Source of the DNA: Sodiomyces alkalinus F11
Lineage: Eukaryota > Ascomycota > Sordariomycetes > Glomerellales > Plectosphaerellaceae
NCBI RefSeq assembly: GCF_003711515.1
Contig: NW_021167086.1
Location: 1,139,149-1,203,148, forward strand
Reading direction: 5' to 3'
Length of the DNA: 64,000 bases
Shown piece by piece: positions 11,165 through 22,428 of the stretch. Within the stretch, counting starts at the first letter, position 1. Each line of letters opens with the position of its first letter. The translations under genes were made by a program, and so were the position numbers. The notes beneath the pieces are model-generated. The model made no database searches, was not told where the DNA came from, and saw only the letters and a program-made list of their open reading frames with translations.

Positions 11165-13155
11165 GTATCTATCGTCTCGGACTTTATCGTCTCGGAGTCT
11201 ATCGTCTCGGGTTCTATTATCTTAGAGTTCTCTTCTTAATCGTAAATACTATTATATCCGCTAAAGTGATAATAATCCGACTAACTGCCCTGCTACTGCT
11301 AATTGGACGGATAACCACCGAATTAGTACGGTTAACTACCTGGCTAAGGACCTGGTTACTAAGAAATAGGCTAAGGAGGACCCGGCTAAGGAGGGCTAAA
11401 CTAATACTATTATCGAGCCTATTAGGTGTTAGGCTAGCCACTGTAAGGGCCGAGGGGAGATCTAGGTAGTTTACTACTACCTTAACGATAACCTATAATA
11501 TTAAATCCACTACTACTACTTATAGATGTATTAAAGAGGTTGCTAGACCTACTACTAGGGGTAGTAAATAGAGGGCTATTCTTAGTAGGAGAGCTAGATC
11601 TATAGGGCGACCTAAAGTAATAGCGAGTAGGAGTAGTATTAGACTTAGAGAGGTCTATTAAGTCAGACCCAGGCGAATAGGAATATATAGGGTTAACTGG
11701 AGCACGAGGCGTATAGCTAGTAGGCGGGGGGGGAGGCTTTTTATTATCCTAAACACGGCTAGCTAGAATTCTATTACTACGGCTAATATAACGCCGTTTT
11801 ACCGGGGCAGTATACTAGGTGAATATCTCCTTATCGACGGTAGTAAAACGGGGATAGATAGTAAGGGACTTATACGTTTTAATAATCTCCTTACGAAAGG
11901 TTGAATTATTCTTACGAGTCTCGCTGGTACTAACGTTAGTATTTAGAGCACTCTCTTTATTAATTAAGGTGAAGAATATAGGTATAAGCATGTTAAAGAC
12001 GATGCAAATAAAATAAAATAGGAGACTATCGCGGTCGTAGAAGGTGGTCTTAAAGTCTATAATCTTAGTGACGACTTTATAGTAGGTCTGGATAGTTAAA
12101 CGGGTAAGACCTTATAGTAGTAGCTACTTCAGTTAGCTGGTAGCGTCGTGATTATAAAGGAGGTCCTTCTTATAGAGGATAAGGCACTCTGGATACTCCT
12201 TAGTAAACTCCTAGGTAAATCTATATATATAGATAAATAGGTGCTTATACTATAGGTTGCGATACTAGTTATTATAAAGGGTACGAAGAATATAAAAGTC
12301 CCGGGCACTTATCTGATATCCTGCGAAGACCTTAAGGATGGTATCGGCTATGAACTGGTTCGTATAGAATATAACTTAGTTCTTCCGGCACTCGATATCT
12401 AATTATAGCTGTAGAGCCTCTTTATTATCGGGGGGTAGGTAGGAAAGAATATAATCGGGTAGTCGGCCTAAGCTTAATAAGTATTCCAAACCGGCACCTC
12501 GTTAGTTAGGTTTAAGGAGCGTAAGATAGTTCCTGACTAGATTAAAAGAGATTTTCCACTCGGGGGTATCCTTTAAGGCGATAGTATCGGCGTAGTATAC
12601 TTTAAGGCAGAGGTAGGGATACTTGATAAAGAACCTGACTAGAGTCTTATCGGCGTTTATAGGACGGGGCGGCTAAAGCTGGGTAGTTAAACGTTTAGGG
12701 CGAGAAGGACCGCTACTATGAGTTTACTACTGCTAGGGCTACTGCTACTGCTAGGACTTATCGCGTTAACGTTAGCGCTAGACTAGATTACGAGATAGGA
12801 TATCCGTAGGGATATTGCTATACTGTGTGCCCTTAGGGATATTACTATACTACGTGCCCTTAGGGATATTACTATACTACGTGTCCTATATATATATTAG
12901 CATCAAAACTCCTAAGGCTTAACTAAACTATTAAACCGTGCTTACCGAGTAAGGGTTATCTTTAGGCGCTTAAGAACTAGATCGTTTAGAAGGCGTATAA
13001 GAACCCTGGCGATAGACTTAGGTATTAACTGGGCCCTGTGATTATAATAGGCCTCGCTATTAACCGCGGCCTATGCGGGCGCCTCCGCGGCCACGGCCAC
13101 GGCCACGACTACGGCCACGACTACGCGTAGGAGTATTCTCTTTATTCGGAGCAGA
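11165..13155 (-). pseudogene. RIP-killed frame, RG-rich N-terminus, unknown function
   Basis: On the minus strand one frame of roughly 660 codons can be followed from about 13155 (an ATA where an ATG would be expected, then SAPNKENTP) to about 11165. It is broken only by TAG and TAA codons of the kind RIP makes from Gln and Trp codons. In order it shows an Arg/Gly repeat (RSRGRSRGRGRGRGG, about 13130-13090), a 9-residue tandem repeat (12807-12887), and a long ordered region with motifs such as VRFFIKYPYLCLKVYY, EWKISFNLVRNYL and FYDRDSLLFYFIC. It ends in a low-complexity Pro/Gln/Ser-rich tail. I recognise no domain. It is divergent from the transposase-like relic, about 520 bp away, and sits inside the same terminal repeats, so it is probably a second protein or cargo of the element. 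Confidence 0.5.
12807..12887. repeat. 27-bp tandem repeat, three copies
   Basis: Three consecutive 27-bp units begin at 12807, 12834 and 12861 (TAGGGATATTACTATACTAC core). The period is nine codons, and on the minus strand each unit gives a nine-residue repeat (GHVV--YP-). It therefore belongs to the decayed minus-strand frame. Confidence 0.85.
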
Positions 13156-13673
13156 TATAGTAGTCTAAATTATTAATAACTGGTAGTGGATAGAGATAAA
13201 TACCTGTTAAGGGTTAATATAGATGTTGAAGAAGAGAATATGGGAAGGGTAGTAATAGGGAAAGGGAAAGAAAAAGGTCTTTATTAGGGATCTTATAACC
13301 TTTTTAAACGCGTGCCTGCCGTTCTATTAGTAAACGACTAGCGTCGTTAAGATTCTAGCGCCTTCCTATTACTCCCGTTATCGTTAAAGCTTTTAGAAGA
13401 GATAAGACGCTTCTATTAGCTATAGCGCATTCGTTAATCACGTGAAAGAGACCTTACCTTACCCCTTTCCGCTAGTAGCTTCTAGGCAGGTTTAACTGCC
13501 TATAGCCTGCCTGCTCGATATCTTCTACTTCTTCTAGACCTAGAGGATATTTATCCACCTCCAGCTTTTCTCACACTTTTAATACCACCTCTAGCTTTTC
13601 TTATACTATTAATACGACCTGCTTTTACCCTCTAAAAACACTGTTATTTTGATTCTTTGAATACGGTGGCGAG

Positions 13674-16600
13674 ATGCCTTATCGGGGTCATCTTTTCGAT
13701 ACCGGCGACCTAGGGATATCTAAAGCTTTTAGCCGGCGGTTAATACCGAGGTTCGATCTAACCGCTAAATACTAATATTATTAGTATAAGGGTGATAATA
13801 CGGTAATAATCGAAGACCCTTACGATTTTGATAATCCCGGCGGTGCTAACGATAATAACGGTGATTTTTATATAACTAACGAGGTATATAGAGACGAAGC
13901 TAGTAAAGATATTAGTGATATAGAATCGATTAATACTACTAAGAGTTTATACCTACCTCTCCTACCGGTATAGACGTATTAGGTGATAGCTAACTAATAG
14001 TATTAGGTGTGATTAATATAGAGCTCCTTAACGCCTATGAACTTAAGGACGTTAGAGATACCCTCCTTACGGGTTTTGATAAAGCCTAGCTGGTATAAGC
14101 TATTAAGTATAACGAGCTGTATAAGGATAAGCCGACTACTGCCACTGCTATTACTACTACGTAGCCTTTTAACGAAGACGACAATATCGGAACCACTATA
14201 GATATCTTGCCTACTATAGATATCTTACCTGTTATAGACGTTAATATACGTTAGGCGACTAAGATACTATAGTCGGTATCTATCGATAACCCGACTATAC
14301 TTCACCTATATAAACAGAATTAGTTTAAGTTCCTTAATGACTTCTATCTTACCCTTGGCCTTTTTGCCTATATCTTTAGACTAAACCGTATAGAGTATAG
14401 TGCTCTCCGTGAGATCCTTTATCTGCTGGATAACGATAAAGCAAAATAGTTACCGAATTAGTTATCCACCTTAAAGGACCGTGTCACTAGGTGATTCCCT
14501 CTACTGGATATACGATAGGGATAGGTGCCCTTAATTCCCGAAAAGCTGCCGACTAAACGTGTATCACATAAGGATAAGGAGCGCCTACGTACCGGTAAAA
14601 TTATAGCCCTATTATATATAATAGACCTAAGCAGCTTATTCGTTAATCTTCTATTATCCGATATAATATAGTCTATACATTAAGACCTCGCTCACTTTAT
14701 TAATATACCGACTAAGCTCTATAAATCCTTAAGCTTGGTATCTTCCACACGTATAATATCGGGCCGTTTTATATATATTATCGACGCCGAAGGTTACAAG
14801 GTCGATATAGTGCTACCGTCGGATTTTATTATCTTCTGCTATACGGTAGAAGCCTATAGTTATTAAGTTATATCTGTAGAAGACCCTTTAATAGGCTATA
14901 TCGGCCGTGTGCGTGTAGTCGGACTTAATTACCGCAGTACGCCTTACATAGTAGTAACTAGTGCTATCGTTCTTTAGGTTTAAGAGGCTTTCGGTCTTAC
15001 TAATAGACGGCATAATACACTAATCCCTTAATATCCACTGCCCACGCTAGTCTCTACTTAAGATAGTAATAAGCTCCTATTAACTAAGCAGATTACCTGG
15101 GTGCCTGAAGAGCACCTTATCCAGCGGCTTATAGTTATACGGTGCGATTATTATACGGGTAAGACTCTTAAAGACTCTAGCCCGATAGTGAAGAAGCCAC
15201 GCGGTGGTAAAGGGAAGCGGAAGGAGAAGAGTTTCCTAAAGCACTTACCTAGAGTGGTCGAAAAGGCTATTCGTAATAGCCCACTTATCGTTAAGCGGAT
15301 TATTCGAGGCCGGGGGTCTTAAGTTATCCCTCTATATTATACTTATCCTATCCGTGCCGAACTCGAGATTATAACCTATAGTAGGGCTATATTCGAGGAG
15401 TAGGATAAGAGCTAGCCCGATTCGGTTATATCCTGTCTAATCCTTTACTTTATTAACGGCTTTAGGTTATACCGTAACTCGTATAGGTCGTTAATTAGGG
15501 TGTACGCTATTATTACGGGACTTTTAGGTAAGGACCGCTATCGTCAGGCTAATATCTTCCCTATTACACTTAGCCCGTATAGATCTAACTTCGACGATAC
15601 TATCTACGCTCTACGGTCCCTCGGTATACTAGATAAGGGCGTTAGGAAGATTATTAACAGTATAGAAAAGATTGTCGTTATACTAACACTTTGCTACCTG
15701 GGTAATATACCATAGCAGGATAAAAATAGTGGGTTCTGGGGCTTTAAGGCTAATAAATTCTATCGTTTCTACTATATCGGTGAATAGGCTGTTAAGTTAG
15801 GTAACCCTGATTCGATCCTTAGCTTCGATATCGTAACCTATAGTAGATACTACCACTAATATATCGAGATACGGACAGATATATCGAATCTCTAGATAGC
15901 CGCTAACCGTAACTAATACGGAATAACTTAGGGTATCGGCGAGTCGGATCCGCCCTTAGTAAGCCTAACACCTGCCCTTAACTTAATCCTCTCCCGACCC
16001 CCTAATCCCGTATACTTAGAGTATTAAGGCCTAGCAGAATTAATATATACTCTTCTAATTAATAATATCCTTATAGAAGCAGGTAAAAAGGAGTATACAT
16101 AATAGCTCCGTATATAGCTATTCCCGCCTAGCTAGGAGCGTCTACAGTCACCTATCCACTACCTACGCAGCTACTCTTTAGCTACAGATACACGATAGTC
16201 TGTTATAGTCCTTATATTACTATGGGCTTAGCTAGAACCTAAGTATATCTATCCATAGTTTATAAAGACAGCTCGTGCCCGCTTATAATACGGCCTCGGC
16301 TTATAGTATAATCCTTCCGGGGTTATCAACTTTATAATTCAGGTATATACTAAGCTGGCTAAGTCTAATAGCGTCCTTATAAGCTTGAGCGTGTCAAAGG
16401 CTGACCGCGATAATATGCTGGATATTATTATGGCCTCCCGCCGTTTATACTAGTAGCTTTATTAAATGGCTTCGTAGTCGATTATATCGAATCCTTAAGC
16501 GTGGAGTACTATCGGAAGTCGTTAGTTAATGCCTATAAGTCGCTAGTAGTCTATAATACCACCCCCCTCTTCTCCCGGAAGATAGTTTACGATATTACCT

Positions 16601-18300
16601 TTAGGGATAATAGCAGAATAGGATATATCGCGCCTAACTATCGAGGAATAGAACGACGTATAGGTATAGATAATAGCTCCTAAACGTATAACATAATACA
16701 CTTATAATATAACGCGGCCGAATATATATATAGGCGTTTATTACCCTGTTATTACGGAGGAATACGCCCTGCCTATTAATATAAACACGTTACCTAGAGA
16801 AAATTAGCACCGGTTAGTATTATAGCCTGCCCGGTAAGGTAAGGTGGGTTTCCTAAGGTGTAAGGGTGGAAATTAGAATGCAGTAATTTACCGTGTCTTC
16901 TATAAAAAGAGTATTCTGCACCTTACCTTACCTTAGGTTTTAGGGACCCCACCTCGGGTATTACCCTTACCGCCCCTCCCTGGTATCGTCTAATACTTTA
17001 TAGGTACTCGCTAACTGCCGTGTTTATAGATAGTTTAAGAAAAAGGTGTATAAGATAAACTATATAAACGTCGAACGGCTCCTATTAATAAAGGTTAATA
17101 TATAAATCACTATTCGCTTTATCCTTAGGAACTCCTTCTACGAATAAGACGGCAAGCTTACCTAATAGATAGCCCGACTATACTAAGACTACCCTACCCT
17201 ATTTAATAACGTGTTACCTCGTATAGATAAGCGAGATATGCTTTTTAACGAGGAAGACGCCAAGCTTAAACTATCTAGCGGGGATACTAACTACCGGAGG
17301 GCTGCCGTTATTAGTCGAGTTCTAGTAACCGAGGTCCGATATATATACTATATTATTAACGACGAACTACTCCCTACCCGGTATACCGGTATATCTGATT
17401 CGTTTAAACGGGCACTACGGCGGGCATACACAAACGAATACCACACGGATAAGATCTACGATTTTGGTTCCCGGGGTATTTAGTGGTCTAGTAAGCTAGG
17501 CTTTATAGATAGGTACGTTAATATTGATATATAGTATAAAAGCCACGGGATAAGGCTTTAGCGATAATTGCCTTTCCTAATAGAAAATATAAGTTGGATT
17601 TTGCACTACTATTATATACTGCCCTATTTCTGTCGATTCTATCCGCGTAACTTTATCTTTTTAATTTCTCTATATATATAATACTAAGGGAAAACATTAT
17701 CTTTATCGCGTATTAACGCGCCGTTAAGATATTAATGCCGGAAGTTTACTATCCCTGCTAGAAGTATTATCGTAGTGCCTTACTAATAAAAGTGTGGTGG
17801 TGTTAAGACTATTAATACTATTTCTACTATATATTCACGTCCCTTTATATCTTATTATAGTGTTTATCTTATTCCTCTATATCTTATTATACCTTAGCGT
17901 GTATCCCTTATACTAACTATAAGGTGCCCTATCTTAGGAACTTCCGGCAATATATCTTCGCACGCGGCGACTATATTAGGTATCACGATAATACCAAAAT
18001 TAGTCGGATTAACCAGATCTTTATCTATTCGATTAAGGTTTAGGATAATAGAAAGCGGATCTTTATAATTATTACCCCTATTACTATTCTTAACGATAAG
18101 GAAGAAATCTTAGGTCTACCGAAGGTCGAGTACTAATACAATAAACCCCTGATTATCGGTATTAATTTAATCTTACCCACTAAGCTTTATATCGTGCGTA
18201 TCGATAGCGATATAGTAGTTTAGGTAAACTGGTAAGTTAAGTGGCTCTAGATAAGGTAATTCTCTTCTCCTACCTAATATTCCTTATTTCTATATATAAA
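13674..18300 (+). pseudogene. RIP-killed large transposase-like frame (Tnp2/KDZ-type?)
   Basis: From the ATG at 13674 (MPYRGHLFDTGDLG), with a frame change near 13970-14010 that may be a lost intron, a long plus-strand frame continues past 16490. Its stops are almost all TAG or TAA, with an occasional TGA. Readable parts include FGLFAYIFRLNRIEYSALRE (about 14350), PEEHLIQRLIVIRCDYYTGK (15101), LYRNSYRSLI (about 15470), PYRSNFDDTIYALRSLGI (about 15580) and CYLGNIP--DKNSGFWGFKA (about 15690). The last motif, with its following Cys/Tyr pair, resembles the L-G-D-(M/L)P-Q-x-N-S/A-G-F...C-x-x-C segment of large fungal Tnp2/KDZ-like transposases. Another coding stretch is at 17211-17483. The assignment to a superfamily is from motif memory and is the weak point; a large DDE transposase of another kind would fit equally. 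Confidence 0.45.
16833..16932. repeat. 100-bp segment with perfect 14-bp inverted ends
   Basis: GGTAAGGTAAGGTG at 16833-16846 is the exact reverse complement of CACCTTACCTTACC at 16919-16932. The sequence between still has CA and TG dinucleotides (for example ATGCAG), unlike its surroundings. The words CCGGTAAGG and CCTTACC also occur in the terminal repeats of the block and near 13450, so this is either a small inserted MITE or a subterminal repeat of the large element. Confidence 0.6.
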
Positions 18301-18993
18301 GTCTAGTTACTAAGATAAGTATAAATATCTTTAGATCTAGAACTAAGGTGCCCTGCCTTATACTATCCCTTAGCCTTTAAGGTTTAACTTTAGTATACGG
18401 TGTACGGTAGGTTACCTAGTCTACTACCTCCTACCTTACCTCACCTTGGTTTATAACTAACCAGGGCAGCTAAGGTAGAGATTATACTATACCTTCGGTA
18501 TATATTACGCCCATGGTAAGTTAGTCTACCTAATTCCGACTATAAGGTACCTAACTAACTTCCCGTCGATAGTACTCCCGTGATAGACTCCGTCTTCCTT
18601 CGTACTAGGTGCTAATCGTAAGAGCGTATCGATGATAACAGGACTTAAGCGTTATTAGCTAGGTGGGTGGTTATACGTTAAGTAAGGGTGGAGGGTAGTG
18701 ATAAAGCTCGCGAAGTGTTAGCGATAGCACTAGTTAGTTAAACTTAGAGAAAATTTTATTACCACTAATTATATTTTTCCTACCTCCTAGCTAATAAACG
18801 TTAATACGCTTCTAAAAAGTGATAAGTACGTACCTAGCGATATTAACTGTACTAACCCACTTTTAAGCTGCGTAACGGTAAATAATTCTATAACGATTAA
18901 CCTATCCAGTAACGGTTATTTACTTAGTAATTATTAGTCTTATAGTTACGATAAATTTTTTTATAACACTTGCCGGGCTATATAACTGTGGAT

Positions 18994-19037
18994 AACTGTA
19001 TCTTCCCCCCACATCTTCCCGGTAAGGTAGTGTACAA
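18994..19037. repeat. right terminal inverted repeat (imperfect)
   Basis: On the plus strand it reads AACTGTA (18994-19000), then TTCCCGGTAAGG (19016-19027) and TAGTGTACAA (19028-19037). This is the reverse complement of the words at the left edge of the block in reversed order, as expected for terminal inverted repeats. Confidence 0.55.
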
Positions 19038-19917
19038 GCTGCTGCTAATGCAGTGAAGACACGGACGAATCGGATGAATCAACGAATCCGTATTAATGGC
19101 TGCTTTGCCTGCCAACTTGCCAAACATCTACGGGGTACCTACGCTGATTCTGAACATGCGTGCATAAGCGGGCTTGGAGAAGTAGGGCCTGGGGTTTAGG
19201 GATAGGAAGGGGGGGGTACGGCATAATCGACGGTATGCAAGTCCCCCTCGACTTCCCTCTCTCGCCAGGGTGGCCTCAAAGAGAAAAGGCCCTTACCTAC
19301 CTGTCAGCTGCATACACTTCATACTCGCAGCCTGACTGCGTTTGTAGCATGACTACCTTATTGTAGATGCATAGAGATCGGGATTTACGGAGAACCACAC
19401 ATTGTAGCTCGAAATCATCACAGGTCAGAGGCAAAAGACTGCAAATTGGAAGAGAGACATATTGTTGTCGAGAGTGATGCTTCAATATATCTCGCGTGCT
19501 GTTAAGGAAGGTAAGAGTACCGAACAGATAAGGTACACGTGTAGAGAGACCCTGGTGGGCATGAGAAGATGATGTATACCTAATGTACACTGTACACCGT
19601 AACCGTATGGAAGAGACGTAAGGTAACTAAGGTAAGGTAAGGTATACCAGCGTAACCGCTTGCCCTCTACCATTTTCTTCCTCTCCTCCCCTCCTCTCCT
19701 CCCTCCTCCCTCCCCCGCCCCCTCCCCCCGCTTCCCATGTTCAAGAACCTCGTGTGGAATAGACTGACACCGGGTTGGGGGTATACCTAAGGTAGACACT
19801 AAAGAAACCTGTGAGGCATCGAATGGAAGAAGGGGACCGTCCGTTTGATGCCTGCCATCACTGGTAACAGGGCAACAACATAGCACCCCCGCAGCCGTTG
19901 TCCATTCGACCATTTGC
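19038..19917. other. intergenic region, 3' side of CLF1
   Basis: No gene is supported. It contains a GGTAAGGTAAGGTA run near 19628-19641 and a long C/T-rich stretch at 19655-19735. The CLF1 stop codon lies at its right edge. Confidence 0.4.
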
Positions 19918-21945
19918 TCATGGCTGTGTCTTGTCGCTCTGCTGCTTCCATGCCTGCGCCATGGCCAAAATATTTGACAAATTCTTCGTTTGTTGTTCGT
20001 CCACCGGGAACACGTAGTCGACATACTCCTCCCACGTGTCGTCTTCCAGTCGCCGTCTGCGTTTGGTCTTGCGCGGCATCTGCTTTTGTACCCGTTCCAC
20101 GTCCTCCGCCGTGCCGTGCGTCTTCTCGAACGACAACCACGCGTTCAGCAGCATGACCGTCTCTTCCTTGAGCTCCTTCTCCCGCATCCCCTTGTGAGCC
20201 CGCTCAAACACCTTCCTGGCGCGGGCCTTGGCCTCATCGCTCACCGGCTGTTCTTCCTCTTCTTGCACATCGACCTCATCCTCCTCCGCCACGTTGAGCT
20301 CGAAGTGGGCGTAGCTGATCCAGACCTTGACGTGGTCCGTCTTCTCCAACAGCCGTTCGTATAGCGCTCGCGCGCGTTCGTACTCGCCTTCTTCCTCCTC
20401 GAAGTCGATGTAAGCTTTCCATAGCAGCTCTGGCATGTCCAAAACCGGCTGGTCGACCGCAAGCTCGAAGATGGCCCGCGTACGATCCAGGTCATCCAGG
20501 CCCCGCTCCAGCTCGGCAAACTTGATCCACGTCTGGCAATTGGCCGGGTTCCATTGGACGTGTTTCTCGTACAACGTGCGGCATCGGACAAACTCAAACA
20601 GCTTCAGCTCCAACTCGATGTATCCCCGAAACAGTTTGTCCTTCGGACACAGCCCTATGGCCTGCCCCAGTGTCTTGCGCGCCGCCGTTAGTTCGCCTTG
20701 TCGAATCTCGAATTGCGCCTTCAGTAACCACATCTTGGCAAATGTGAACTTCTTGTGGGGGATCAAGTCGAGGCACACTCGGTAGACCTGTCGTGCCCTT
20801 GTCACATTCCCGGCCTCCAGTTCCTCCCAGAGCGCGTAGTAAATCCACAGGTAGATGTATCGCCTCCAGAACCTCTTCTCCTGCGCTGGCGGAACCTGGG
20901 CCACTGCTCTCTCGTATACGTCCCGAACCCGGTCCGCATCGCCCGACGTCTCCTCGAGCCGTGCGTAATCGAACCAAATGTCGTAGTTCTTCGGACTCTC
21001 TTTGACCTGGTTCTCGTAGTACACGCGCCGTTTCGAGAGTACCACGTCCTCGACCCCGTCCTTGTCGCCGAACTGCTTCTCAAACGTGGTGTAGGCCTTG
21101 TGCAGTGTCATGGCCCTCGACCGTGGTAGCCGATCCAAGGCGTATTTGTAGATGGCCCTGGCCCTTTCGTATTCCTTGAGCTTGGCCTCGAAGCGCGCGT
21201 AGGCAATGAACAGCCTCTCATCCACGAGTTCGTCGCCCAAAACCTCGACAGCGGTCCCGAAGACGTCCCGTACCATGTCGCTGGTCCCGAACTCCTCCTC
21301 GAAGCGCGTCCATTTGACCCAGTTCCGTGGCTCCGGGTGCACCGCGGTGAATCGCCGGAAGATGTCTCGCGCCCTGTCGATTTCGCCGTATCTTTTCTCG
21401 AGCTTGATGTATGCGCCCCACGCCGCCTCGTCCGGATGCCATTGCATCCAGCGGTCGAACACCTGCCGAGTCCCGGGTACGTTCCCGAGCATCTCCTCCA
21501 TGTAGACGTACTTGTACCACAGCTTGTCCACCCTGGGAAGCCGAGTGACGGCGCGATCCAGCAGGTTGCGCGCATGGTTGATGTTCCGCGTCTTCATCTC
21601 CGACTCGATATACCTGATCCATAATTGAACCGAGTTCGGATGGACATCCAGGGCTCTCTCGAAGATGGACCTGGCCCGCGCCAGCTCTTTGTTTTGGATC
21701 TCCCATTCGGCATATCGGAGCCAGTTGTTCAGGTTGATGCGATTGCGACGGACATAATCCTCAAACTCGCGTCTCTTCCGTCCCTGAAATTCGTGAAGTT
21801 CTTCGAGGTCGGAGAATCTCTGCGTTGGCGCTTGGATAGCGACCTCCTGACGATCAACTGCCTCGCGCAGCAGCTGCTCCGCCGAGATCTGAACAGGCGC
21901 CGCGGCCTTGTTCTTGACCTTGGGCGGTCCGCGAGTTGACTCCAT
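19918..21945 (-). CDS. CLF1: pre-mRNA-splicing factor CLF1/SYF3 (Crooked-neck homologue)
   Basis: One intronless exon encodes 675 residues. I chose the internal ATG at 21945 ([13 protein letters not shown]), which is where fungal CLF1 proteins begin; the frame extends only ten codons further upstream. The protein consists of consecutive HAT (half-TPR) repeats from about residue 50 to 560, with the typical W-x-x-Y/F-x-x-x-E and A-R-x-I/V-F/Y-E-R-A-L/V patterns ([40 protein letters not shown]). An acidic insert follows near residue 560, then a basic segment ([13 protein letters not shown]) and a terminal EEYVDYVFP motif. CLF1 is a scaffold of the Prp19-associated (NTC) complex in the nucleus and is needed for spliceosome activation. 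The length agrees with the family (about 670-680). It is divergent from PRP31. Confidence 0.96.
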   Translation of the reverse strand: MESTRGPPKVKNKAAAPVQISAEQLLREAVDRQEVAIQAPTQRFSDLEELHEFQGRKRREFEDYVRRNRINLNNWLRYAEWEIQNKELARARSIFERALDVHPNSVQLWIRYIESEMKTRNINHARNLLDRAVTRLPRVDKLWYKYVYMEEMLGNVPGTRQVFDRWMQWHPDEAAWGAYIKLEKRYGEIDRARDIFRRFTAVHPEPRNWVKWTRFEEEFGTSDMVRDVFGTAVEVLGDELVDERLFIAYARFEAKLKEYERARAIYKYALDRLPRSRAMTLHKAYTTFEKQFGDKDGVEDVVLSKRRVYYENQVKESPKNYDIWFDYARLEETSGDADRVRDVYERAVAQVPPAQEKRFWRRYIYLWIYYALWEELEAGNVTRARQVYRVCLDLIPHKKFTFAKMWLLKAQFEIRQGELTAARKTLGQAIGLCPKDKLFRGYIELELKLFEFVRCRTLYEKHVQWNPANCQTWIKFAELERGLDDLDRTRAIFELAVDQPVLDMPELLWKAYIDFEEEEGEYERARALYERLLEKTDHVKVWISYAHFELNVAEEDEVDVQEEEEQPVSDEAKARARKVFERAHKGMREKELKEETVMLLNAWLSFEKTHGTAEDVERVQKQMPRKTKRRRRLEDDTWEEYVDYVFPVDEQQTKNLSNILAMAQAWKQQSDKTQP

Positions 21946-22428
21946 TATGACTGTGGTTGGACCTTTCTCTCTCAAGGGTGTAGTCGGCTAAGCAGCGTCC
22001 GCATGGGCTACTTTGCGGCGTAGAGCGGAGTTGAAAGGGGGAGGAAAGACAACACGTCTGTTGCATCTTTGGCAACAAAATATTACAAAGTAATTACATA
22101 CTGTCGGGTTCGGTCAGCCTCGCCGCATGTTTATCTTATCTAATCTAATCTTCACAGCCACCGCTATAAAAGGGAGGACTGTGGCGCTGTGGGAAAATCT
22201 TCTTGGTACGTATTTTACATGTAAGACCATAACGTACGTAGCCTTGCGAGGCTCTGAACCTTGCCCATATTCTTTTCGACTTTTTCGTCATTCTCGACCG
22301 TCCATCCCTCCTTCGTATTCTGCCCTCCGCATTCCCTTCCCGACTCTCTCTATCTTCACGACCCTCTGTCGTGTTTGTTCTTCGACTCTCTTTTCCTTTA
22401 CTCCCGGAAGAGTTTTTGCGTTTTGGTC
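21946..22428. promoter_or_regulatory. shared divergent promoter region of CLF1 and PRP31
   Basis: The 483 bp between the two start codons must hold both promoters unless transcripts overlap. A run of ACA/TTAC and ATTACAAAG words lies near 22079-22100. A pyrimidine-rich tract (22262-22420) leads into the PRP31 start. No TATA box is obvious. Confidence 0.55.

Larger units (their letters stand above)
10082..19037. mobile_element. ~9-kb RIP-degraded DNA transposon with imperfect TIRs
   Basis: The block is almost free of CA and TG dinucleotides and rich in TA, with a sharp change at both edges. The left edge (10082-10135) and the reverse complement of the right edge (18994-19037) share, in the same order, TTGTACACTA, CCTTACCGGGAA-ATG-GGG and TACAGTT. 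The left copy has an extra 10 bp (a GGTAAGG palindrome). Inside are two divergent decayed frames: a minus-strand frame from about 13155 to 11165 and a plus-strand transposase-like frame from 13674 to about 18300. Large Tnp2/KDZ-type elements are known to carry more than one gene. I could not find a clear target-site duplication, so the exact ends are uncertain and the block could instead be several nested pieces. Confidence 0.55.

Noticed and set aside
11266..11469. 67-codon plus-strand frame
   Set aside because: Leu/Arg-rich product of the antisense of a Pro/Gln-rich tail in the minus-strand relic.
12721..13130. Repeats here as part of a centromere or telomere
   Set aside because: They have codon-multiple periods and lie in one decayed frame, so a coding origin is the simpler reading.
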